Virus record (IMG/VR): IMGVR_UViG_3300036766_000742
Location: 1-51,562 of that record
Direction: 5' to 3' (one strand)
Origin: a virus
Length of the DNA: 51,562 bases
The notes below the pieces were generated by a model. It did no database searches, was not told the DNA's origin, and worked only from the letters and a program-made list of their open reading frames with translations. Position numbers and translations under genes: made by a program. Of this stretch, positions 46,268 through 51,562 are shown piece after piece (within the stretch, counting starts at the first letter, position 1; every line of letters starts with the position of its first letter).

Positions 46268-46405
46268 CTACATTTTTATATTGACTAGATATATTTCAGT
46301 TTTCTCGTTTATTGAAAATCTTGATAACGGTGTTGTTTTCTTTTTATCAAGACCCACATACAACCAGCCCGTAAGACACACAAACTGATTTGTCAACTTA
46401 ACCAT
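46268..46405 (-). CDS. Small hypothetical protein
   Basis: 45 residues (MVKLTNQFVCLTGWLYVGLD...), ATG at 46405 after tRNA-Lys(CUU). Beta-rich with LSRFSINEKTEIYLVNIKM at the end. Modest coding evidence. Confidence 0.4.
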   Translation of the reverse strand: MVKLTNQFVCLTGWLYVGLDKKKTTPLSRFSINEKTEIYLVNIKM

Positions 46406-46415
46406 ATCATTAAAT

Positions 46416-46490
46416 TGGTGAGCCGCCACGGTAATGCTCCGTGTTCTAGGGATTAAGAGGCCCTTGCTTCACTATTAAAGCTTGCAGCCC
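46416..46490 (-). tRNA. tRNA-Lys(CUU), variant elbow
   Basis: Acceptor GGGCTGC/GCGGCTC, A73, CCA. Loop CTCTTAA reads AAG. D-loop TAATAGTG, T-arm CACGG-AGCATTA-CCGTG. Confidence 0.85.
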
Positions 46491-46497
46491 ATAAAAT

Positions 46498-46572
46498 TGG
46501 GGTGATATATGGGTGCTGCCCCCATTCCGTTGGCTCCACAGGCCAAGGTACTACTGTTATACGAATACCACC
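46498..46572 (-). tRNA. tRNA-His(GUG), variant elbow, G-1:C73
   Basis: Acceptor GTGGTAT/ATATCAC with encoded G-1 and C73, CCA. Stem TTGGC/GCCAA, loop CTGTGGA. D-loop AACAGTA, T-arm ATGGG-GGCAGCA-CCCAT (G54 G55, G58). Confidence 0.85.
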
Positions 46573-46585
46573 ATAAGGTGTTTCT

Positions 46586-46674
46586 TTGCTGAACTTGATT
46601 GAACTTGATGAACGTTACACCAGTTCACTGGAATTATGAGTCCCTACCTCCAAACGCTTTAGGTAACTCAGCAA
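46586..46674 (-). ncRNA. tRNA-like RNA with CAU anticodon arm, no CCA
   Basis: Acceptor TTGCTGA/TCAGCAA (7 of 7), D-stem TACC/GGTA, anticodon arm GGGA-CTCATAA-TTCC. No recognisable T-arm and no CCA. Like the other CAU gene at 26804, it lacks an encoded CCA. Confidence 0.45.
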
Positions 46675-46733
46675 TACGTTAGATGCGTTCACCCGAAAGT
46701 GATTTACCGGCATCTCTAATTAGAAACAGAAAT

Positions 46734-46807
46734 TGGCAGATGCCGTAGGATTTGAACCCACACAAATTCTTTTGGAGAGAATTATGCTTCCATTACATCA
46801 GGCATCT
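46734..46807 (-). tRNA. tRNA-Trp(CCA)
   Basis: Acceptor AGATGCC/GGCATCT, G73, CCA. Stem ATTCT/AGAAT, loop CTCCAAA reads UGG. D-loop AATGGAA, T-loop TTCAAAT. Confidence 0.92.
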
Positions 46808-46809
46808 AT

Positions 46810-46886
46810 TGGTGATCCGGGTGGGAGTTGAACCCACAACTTTCGGGTTAAAGGCCCGCTACTCTTCCAGTTTGAGTTACCAGACC
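46810..46886 (-). tRNA. tRNA-Lys(UUU), canonical elbow, C33
   Basis: Acceptor GGTCTGG/CCGGATC, A73, CCA. Stem CGGG/CCCG, loop CCTTTAA: C33, reads AAA. T-loop TTCAACT. Confidence 0.88.
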
Positions 46887-46891
46887 GAAAT

Positions 46892-46968
46892 TGGTGAGGC
46901 CGGAGGGACTTGCACCCACTGCCGATGGTTTAAAAGACCATTGCTACATCTATATGAGCTTCGACCCC
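46892..46968 (-). tRNA. tRNA-Lys(UUU), variant elbow
   Basis: Acceptor GGGGTCG/CGGCCTC, A73, CCA. Stem ATGGT/ACCAT, loop CTTTTAA reads AAA. D-loop with TAGA, T-loop TGCAAGT. First gene of the array in the direction of transcription. Confidence 0.88.
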
Positions 46969-47113
46969 ATTATTACAAACTAATCTAACCTTCGCCTTGC
47001 CAGCCCTCGGTTCATCGCCGGATCGCTAGTAGACCGATCTCCGTTTTTCTTTTCGTTGAGAACGCTCGGATAGAGTTCTGCTTTAACTCAACACCGTCAC
47101 TGAAATCGTTTTT

Positions 47114-47296
47114 TTACAAACTTATCTTATACCGCTTTTTGCCATCTTTTAATCTTAAAATTACACCACTATCACTTTCCATATTATCGGCATCTTCACA
47201 TGCCCAACCCTGCAATTCGAAATTATTTTTCTTAAACGTCTTTTTCTTCCCGTTTATCTTCATTATCACCGCTTCCAACTCAACCAAATCTTTCAT
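47114..47296 (-). CDS. Small basic protein
   Basis: 60 residues from the ATG at 47296 (MKDLVELEAVIMKINGKKKT...), a beta-rich mini domain with GWACEDADNMESDSGVILRL and KKRYKISL. Lies between a terminator and the tRNA array, so a readthrough or separate promoter must serve it. Family not recognised. Confidence 0.5.
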   Translation of the reverse strand: MKDLVELEAVIMKINGKKKTFKKNNFELQGWACEDADNMESDSGVILRLKDGKKRYKISL

Positions 47297-47310
47297 AACA
47301 TTTTTCCAAC

Positions 47311-47337
47311 AAAAAAGCCGACCTTTCTTGGTCGGCT
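47311..47337 (-). terminator. Rho-independent terminator upstream of the tRNA array
   Basis: Minus strand AGCCGACC-AAGAAA-GGTCGGCT (8 bp) followed by TTTTTTG. Separates the 51-47 kb genes from the array. Confidence 0.85.
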
Positions 47338-47363
47338 CTCTTTGATGCAAGTATGTAAGTACG

Positions 47364-47471
47364 TTACATCGAGAGCCTTCCTTCTGGGCGATCATTGATA
47401 TAGACACTCTCTACGCTGAGCATCAGGACGCCCGGAAGCCTAAACCATTTATGTTGTGATCGCATTTTCAT
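47364..47471 (-). CDS. Tiny ORF before terminator
   Basis: 35 residues (MKMRSQHKWFRLPGVLMLSV...), ATG at 47471 behind GTAAGAAG. Follows promoter 47550 and precedes the terminator, so it would be the only product of a short transcript. Coding status uncertain. Confidence 0.35.
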   Translation of the reverse strand: MKMRSQHKWFRLPGVLMLSVESVYINDRPEGRLSM

Positions 47472-47549
47472 TTGCTTCTTACCAATAAGTATCTTTCAAT
47501 TTTTCTTTTCGTCTGGGTTTTTCACCCGATTTCTCATCTTACGAGCTAC

Positions 47550-47577
47550 ATTATACACGAACTTTTTCGTTTGTCAA
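47550..47577 (-). promoter_or_regulatory. sigma70-type promoter
   Basis: TTGACA, 16 bp, TATAAT. Confidence 0.75.
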
Positions 47578-47585
47578 GTTCTTTC

Positions 47586-47735
47586 TTATCTTTCCCCAAA
47601 AGAATCTTTCGGTCGTGACCAGTATTTGTGGATAAACCTGTTAATTAAATGAGCTATCCTCGCCGCACGAAAGCTGTTCGATCCGATTAGTTCATTGCAC
47701 AGCCAAGTGATCCTTCTTTTATTATTTTTTGTCAT
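47586..47735 (-). CDS. Small basic hypothetical protein
   Basis: 49 residues (MTKNNKRRITWLCNELIGSN...), very basic, with helix FRAARIAHLINRFIHKYWSR. Follows promoter 47780. Looks like a DNA- or RNA-binding peptide; unassigned. Confidence 0.5.
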   Translation of the reverse strand: MTKNNKRRITWLCNELIGSNSFRAARIAHLINRFIHKYWSRPKDSFGER

Positions 47736-47779
47736 ACAGGTCAAACATTCATTTCAAAGTTGTATCATGTTACATCTTT

Positions 47780-47807
47780 ATTATACACCGGAGTTTGAAT
47801 TTGTCAA
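47780..47807 (-). promoter_or_regulatory. sigma70-type promoter
   Basis: TTGACA, 16 bp, TATAAT, overlapping the end of the upstream gene. Confidence 0.75.
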
Positions 47808-48071
47808 GCAGTTTCTCAAAAATCTTTTATACAGGATTAATAGATAAATGTTTTTCAGAAACAAAAATAATTTCATTTTTTGGTAAAGTAAAAATGGTTT
47901 AACAAGATGACATTTTACCTTACCACGATGTAAGCTTTTCCAATCCACTTGAACTTGTGCTCCGGTATATGAACCTTTTATCACATATCTATCCAAATCA
48001 TAAATTATACCTAGTGGCATATCCGGCATGGGGAGCAGATCGTATAAATCGGACTTTTTTATGGTACTCAT
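47781..48071 (-). CDS. Hypothetical protein
   Basis: 96 residues from the ATG at 48071 (MSTIKKSDLYDLLPMPDMPL...). N-terminal half globular (IIYDLDRYVIKGSYTGAQVQ), C-terminal half basic and hydrophobic (KMKLFLFLKNIYLLILYKRF), perhaps membrane-associated. Driven by promoter 48098. Confidence 0.5.
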   Translation of the reverse strand: MSTIKKSDLYDLLPMPDMPLGIIYDLDRYVIKGSYTGAQVQVDWKSLHRGKVKCHLVKPFLLYQKMKLFLFLKNIYLLILYKRFLRNCLTNSNSGV

Positions 48072-48097
48072 ATTACACACTTTCACTTCACATTTAT

Positions 48098-48125
48098 ATT
48101 ATACCATATCTCTCAATATTGTCAA
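48098..48125 (-). promoter_or_regulatory. sigma70-type promoter
   Basis: TTGACA, 16 bp, TATAAT. Confidence 0.75.
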
Positions 48126-48187
48126 GCTCAAAATATTTCGTAAGATTTTTCGTAATAATTTATTCTTAGTTCATATGTATACAACAT

Positions 48188-48373
48188 ATGGGAAAAAAAC
48201 GAGTTTATAGAACAAAGGAGGAGTTGAATGAACGAAACCGAACACATAGAATGCGTTCCTACTGGAGACACGCCGAACAAGAACGAAGGAAATCTCTTGA
48301 GCGATATTACAAAAGAACTGGGCGAACGTTATACAATGGCGACACATCTAATTCCAATAGAATGGAAACATAA
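48188..48373 (+). CDS. Short ORF overlapping the GIY-YIG gene start
   Basis: 61 residues, strongly Arg/Glu-rich (RTKEELNERNRTHRMRSYWR...EQERRKSLERYYKRTG), like the basic N-terminal helices of HNH/GIY mobile endonucleases. It overlaps the GIY-YIG ORF in the -1/+2 frame and may be a frameshifted N-terminal extension of it. Confidence 0.4.
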   Translation: MGKKRVYRTKEELNERNRTHRMRSYWRHAEQERRKSLERYYKRTGRTLYNGDTSNSNRMET

Positions 48374-49070
48374 GTCTGGTATTTATAAAATTGTAAATAC
48401 TGTAAATAACAAATATTATGTAGGCAGTTCTAAGCGTATTTTCAATAGACTAGCCGACCATATCTATACCCTCAGAAAGAACAAACATGATAATAAACAT
48501 CTCCAAAGGTCATTCAATAAATATGGTGAAAAATGTTTTCAGTTTTCTATTGTTGAAGAAGCGAATGCTAATAAAATACTTATTATCGAACAGAAATATT
48601 TAGACTTAATCAAAAACGACGGAAAAAATTGCTATAATATGAAATTTGTTGCAGAAGGATCTGATAGCGGATGTATGTCATTGCCAGAAGTGAGAATGAA
48701 AATTTCTCAAGGAAAAATAGGATGTAAAGCATATAATAAAGGCATTCCTATGTCCAAAAATCAAAAAATAAAATTGAGCAAAGTGAAAATAAAAAATACA
48801 AAAACTTCCATAGATGTTTATAAAGATGATGGATGTTTTATAGAAAACATTCGTGGGGCGGTTCCATGTTATACTAAATACAATATATCCGAATCAATGT
48901 TTTTCAATGTATTGCGTGGCACACGCAAAAGTGCCAAAGGATATGTTTTCAGAAGATCCGGAGTTCCATACACAAAAGAAGAAATAGAACATGTCAAGCG
49001 AATTAAGAAACAACGAAGTGAAATTACCTTCGTTTCGGCAATAGCCACTCCCGTTTCACGGGTTTGCTAA
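48336..49070 (+). CDS. GIY-YIG homing endonuclease (plus strand)
   Basis: 244 residues from the ATG at 48336; the frame is open further upstream to 48228. GIYKIVNTVNNKYYVGSSKR with the conserved Arg and EQKYLDLIKNDGKNCYNM form the catalytic domain, followed by SLPEVRMKISQGKIG (NUMOD3) and a C-terminal IYKDDG...KYNISESMFFNVLRGT DNA-binding part. Its last 47 nt overlap, antisense, the 3' end of the radical SAM gene. Confidence 0.85.
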   Translation: MATHLIPIEWKHKSGIYKIVNTVNNKYYVGSSKRIFNRLADHIYTLRKNKHDNKHLQRSFNKYGEKCFQFSIVEEANANKILIIEQKYLDLIKNDGKNCYNMKFVAEGSDSGCMSLPEVRMKISQGKIGCKAYNKGIPMSKNQKIKLSKVKIKNTKTSIDVYKDDGCFIENIRGAVPCYTKYNISESMFFNVLRGTRKSAKGYVFRRSGVPYTKEEIEHVKRIKKQRSEITFVSAIATPVSRVC

Positions 49071-49899
49071 TATCAAAACTGCTATTATATAGCATCGGTG
49101 GGTCGTCTAATACCAAATATTTCGAGAATATTTCGGGAGAATATAAACTAATTCCCCATTTGTTCTTTTCTTTTAGAAATGAATACAAATTAGCACCAAG
49201 GGCTATATTAGAGTTTTTATAGTTAGCATCTAAAAACTTTTCTAATCTATCATAATCTATTTTCTGGGGGTCATCAGCACCACGACCGACATTCATATGT
49301 GGTAGTATAACTATGTATTCTACTTTACCACTATAATCCTTATAGATTTCATCCAAATAATCTATAGATTTCGCATCAGAAACTATAACGTGGATATTAG
49401 TCCGTATTTTATTTTCTAACAATAGGTTTACCGCTTTTTTCCATGTAGTTTTGATATGAGGATGGGCGCTCACGGCAACCCCGCCAGCGTATTTTTTGGT
49501 TGCGTCTATGATTTCCTCAGAAAGGTGCATCCCATTCGTAGTGTAGTTGGGGACTATTTCAAATTTATGAAAGGCTTTAAGCACACCAACAAAATCATCG
49601 TGCATTGTTGGTTCACCTGCGCCACCGAGTGCCACCTGATAGACACGCTCATTCAACGACATAGGACCGAAAATATCGTTTATCTTTGAGACAACATTCT
49701 CAAAGTTTTTTCCATGCTTTGTAGCTGAGGTATAACAATTAGGACAATATGCTAAGCATTTACTATTTATGGCAACATCCAGGAATTCTGGAAAGCGAAG
49801 TTCCGTAATCGGTTTCGATGGGTCAATGGGAATACGAAGAGTTTTCCCATTAATATATACCGAAGAATAATTTGCCGATGGTTCTTTGCGGTTACGCAT
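49024..49899 (-). CDS. Radical SAM enzyme
   Basis: 291 residues. The iron-sulphur motif SKCLAYCPNCYTS (CxxxCxxC) lies at residues about 50-60, then VYQVALGGAGEPTMH (GEP/SAM site) and a TIM-barrel series (VPNYTTNGMHLSEE, GVAVSAHPHIKTTW, IRTNIHVIVS). It lacks a visible SPASM tail and is short, like a stand-alone radical SAM modifier. It follows three paralogous genes sharing an N-terminal DLITNSS motif, which may be its partners or substrates. Confidence 0.8.
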   Translation of the reverse strand: MRNRKEPSANYSSVYINGKTLRIPIDPSKPITELRFPEFLDVAINSKCLAYCPNCYTSATKHGKNFENVVSKINDIFGPMSLNERVYQVALGGAGEPTMHDDFVGVLKAFHKFEIVPNYTTNGMHLSEEIIDATKKYAGGVAVSAHPHIKTTWKKAVNLLLENKIRTNIHVIVSDAKSIDYLDEIYKDYSGKVEYIVILPHMNVGRGADDPQKIDYDRLEKFLDANYKNSNIALGANLYSFLKEKNKWGISLYSPEIFSKYLVLDDPPMLYNSSFDISKPVKREWLLPKRR

Positions 49900-49905
49900 G
49901 TGATG

Positions 49906-50283
49906 CTAATGATATCTCTCACCGTACTCGAACAATCCCATAAGATTATTCATAATATCAAGCACTTTCTTAAGTTCGGGAGCATGAGGCTTTTTAGTTG
50001 TAACCACCAAAACGGTACTACAACGTTCACAATCCTCCATATGTTCCATATGCTCTTTTGCTTCATCACTGTCTTTATCATATTCATCGTAACAATCACA
50101 GTTCTTTTCGAGAGAGAATGTGAATAGATCGTCGGCCCGAAGCTTGCTTTTACCCGCTTTCAAGATTTCGTTGACCAACTCTCGAAGAGTTTTAATGGTT
50201 TTCTCAGTAGCCTCAACATAAATTTCAGTCGAAGAATTCGTAATGAGATCAATGAATGAATGTATTGGAATATAGTATTTCAT
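49906..50283 (-). CDS. DLITNSSTE-family protein C
   Basis: 125 residues from the ATG at 50283. N-terminal IPIHSFIDLITNSSTEIYVE motif, then TIKTLRELVNEILKAGKSKL and DDLFTFSLEK, a His/Cys/Asp-rich middle (CDCYDEYDKDSDEAKEHMEH), and PELKKVLDIMNNLMGLFEYG. Third of three tandem paralogues, 6 nt before the radical SAM gene. Confidence 0.65.
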   Translation of the reverse strand: MKYYIPIHSFIDLITNSSTEIYVEATEKTIKTLRELVNEILKAGKSKLRADDLFTFSLEKNCDCYDEYDKDSDEAKEHMEHMEDCERCSTVLVVTTKKPHAPELKKVLDIMNNLMGLFEYGERYH

Positions 50284-50287
50284 AATT

Positions 50288-50635
50288 TTATCTGTTTTCA
50301 ACCACATCCACGTTAAAAATACCCGTGAGGTTGCTTAACATCTTGGCAGTTGTTTTGCCTAATTCACTCTTTTCATCTTTACATTTTACCAGAAGAGAAA
50401 TATCCTTGTACTCTGGTTCGTATCCCTCTTCTTCATATCTTTTAATATCATCAGGATTGAGTTCAATAGTAAAAAGATTATCGGCAGTGTATGAATTTCC
50501 TCCAAGAGAAAGAAGATTGTTAATTATCTCTTTTATAGTATCAATCGTTCTTTGAGTTGCCTCAATATAGAGTTCGGTTGAGCTATTCGTGATAAGATCC
50601 ACGAACGAATGAATTGTGATAATGTATTTTTTCAC
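50288..50635 (-). CDS. DLITNSSTE-family protein B
   Basis: 115 residues from a GTG at 50635, 10 nt after the upstream stop (a longer frame reaches 50704). ITIHSFVDLITNSSTELYIE, TIDTIKEIINNLLSLGGNSY, DNLFTIELNPDDIKRYEEEG. Same three-part plan as its neighbours: motif, amphipathic helix, LFT strand. Confidence 0.65.
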   Translation of the reverse strand: MKKYIITIHSFVDLITNSSTELYIEATQRTIDTIKEIINNLLSLGGNSYTADNLFTIELNPDDIKRYEEEGYEPEYKDISLLVKCKDEKSELGKTTAKMLSNLTGIFNVDVVENR

Positions 50636-50645
50636 ATAACTAATC

Positions 50646-51461
50646 TTAACCAAGATGCCATCTTTGGCCACCCATATATGTGCAAACAATTTCCACCAAT
50701 TCATGTGGAATGGAATTATCTCCGGCAGATTCGATCAGAATGTCTCCTTTCTGGCATTTAATATCATAAAATAAATATCTACTGAATATTTCATATAATT
50801 CAGCAAGTTTTTCATCCTTAAAAGCAATACGTGGATATTGACTAATATTACGGAAAGTAGATTTTACCTTATCAATTTTTACCTGTGGAATTCCATTATC
50901 TGCCAGAAACCACTTGAACATGGCCAGGGTTGCTTTTTCACTATCAACCGCCCAATCAGCCCAGATTTTGTTTTGGACTTTTAGCCATTTTTCCCCCGCC
51001 AATTCGTACTTCTTTTTTTCAGCAGGAGTAGCATTTTCCTTATAAACGGGAGTGGGATATTTTTTCCTAGCTTCTTCCTCAAGGGCTTTTAATTTTTTAT
51101 ACCTCTCAGAATTTTCATAGTTCCGTGGATCTCCTCCCCACGAACATGACTCCCACACCCGATGCATATTATTATATTTTTCGTATTCCTCACGAAGATT
51201 TTCGGGAAATCTCCAATACCTCATTGTATATTTAGAAATTGTTGGCTTCTTGAATATGATTGTAAAAAGAGTATCATCTTCGGGGACTTTTCCATATTTG
51301 GCATCAGGCCCGATCATTTCATTATGAAGTTTAGCAAGTTGTCGAAGAACATCCTTGACAGTCTTAATTGACTGTTTTTTATTGCAAACAAACAATTCGG
51401 AAGAGGAATTCGTGATGAGATCCACCACCGAATGAATATGGGTTACTAGTAAAATTTTCAT
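50646..51461 (-). CDS. DLITNSSSE-family protein A (long member)
   Basis: 271 residues from the ATG at 51461. THIHSVVDLITNSSSELFVC followed by SIKTVKDVLRQLAKLHNEMI and DDTLFTIIFKKP align with B and C. It then has a long charged helical insertion (EEARKKYPTPVYKENATPAE...) and a C-terminal domain WFLADNGIPQVKIDKVKSTF. First gene of the operon; the promoter start is about 3 nt before the ATG. Confidence 0.65.
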   Translation of the reverse strand: MKILLVTHIHSVVDLITNSSSELFVCNKKQSIKTVKDVLRQLAKLHNEMIGPDAKYGKVPEDDTLFTIIFKKPTISKYTMRYWRFPENLREEYEKYNNMHRVWESCSWGGDPRNYENSERYKKLKALEEEARKKYPTPVYKENATPAEKKKYELAGEKWLKVQNKIWADWAVDSEKATLAMFKWFLADNGIPQVKIDKVKSTFRNISQYPRIAFKDEKLAELYEIFSRYLFYDIKCQKGDILIESAGDNSIPHELVEIVCTYMGGQRWHLG

Positions 51462-51470
51462 TGTAGGAGA

Positions 51471-51499
51471 AGTATATAACAAGTTGAGGAGATTGTCAA
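51471..51499 (-). promoter_or_regulatory. sigma70-type promoter of the DLITNSS/radical SAM operon
   Basis: TTGACA, 17 bp, TATACT; next ATG at 51461. Confidence 0.7.
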
Positions 51500-51562
51500 G
51501 GAAATATTTTTGATCTTGCTTCGGCTAATAATTTACCGTTGCAATTCTGATAATTTACCTTT

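Noticed and set aside
1-51562. CRISPR array, insertion sequence or attachment site
   Set aside because: No regularly spaced repeats, transposase or integrase genes, or tRNA-end duplications were found.

Overview
The window is part of the genome of a large, AT-rich tailed phage with a contractile (T4-type) tail. A gp6-like baseplate wedge protein, a gp25-like wedge protein, a gp5-like hub/spike, a gp55-like late sigma factor and PhoH are all recognisable. Almost every gene is on the minus strand. The only convincing plus-strand genes are freestanding homing endonucleases. The host cannot be named from the sequence. Good sigma70-type promoters (TTGACA, 16-17 bp, TATAAT) point to a host with ordinary sigma70 promoter rules. 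Layout, in window order (transcription runs from high to low coordinates): (1) 1-21652, virion module: giant tail/baseplate proteins with LamG-like and carbohydrate-binding-like domains, baseplate genes, late sigma factor, two fibre proteins built from ASY/SSY repeats, and PhoH. Homing endonucleases sit between structural genes. (2) 21653-23400, a few small genes and terminators. (3) 23400-47000, a very large tRNA island, about 45 well-supported tRNAs plus several tRNA-like RNAs, all on the minus strand. Interleaved are small phage genes (Zn-ribbon proteins, two secreted paralogues, a lipoprotein, CoaD, two Dam-type methyltransferases, a methyltransferase/nuclease pair that looks like a restriction-modification system), homing endonucleases, and a roughly 540-nt gene-free transcribed segment with its own consensus promoter that looks like a large ornate ncRNA. 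(4) 47000-51562, small early-type genes, a GIY-YIG endonuclease, a radical SAM enzyme and three tandem paralogues sharing an N-terminal DLITNSS(S/T)E motif. The most unusual result is in the tRNAs. They fall into two structural sets. One set has the textbook elbow (G18-G19 in the D-loop, TTCRANN T-loop). The other set, 19 cases that I can fold, replaces U55 by G and at the same time G18 by A (D-loop ...AG..., T-loop TGCRANN or AGCRTNN). Several anticodons (Gln UUG, Asn GUU, Asp GUC, Lys CUU, Lys UUU, His GUG, Pro UGG) occur once in each set, so the phage seems to carry two parallel tRNA sets with different tertiary signatures. One variant-elbow tRNA appears circularly permuted: its 3' half lies before its 5' half. 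Six tRNAs have C instead of the invariant U at position 33. Together these look like a translation kit built to escape a tRNA-recognising factor such as a defence nuclease, though that purpose is inference. Gene control also shows patterns. Island and early genes have strong sigma70 promoters whose predicted start sites fall on or a few bases before the ATG, which suggests leaderless mRNAs. Many late genes and most homing endonucleases have a TATTTAT(A/T) box 3-6 nt before the start codon. Limits: everything here was read by eye; no folding program, HMM or database was run.
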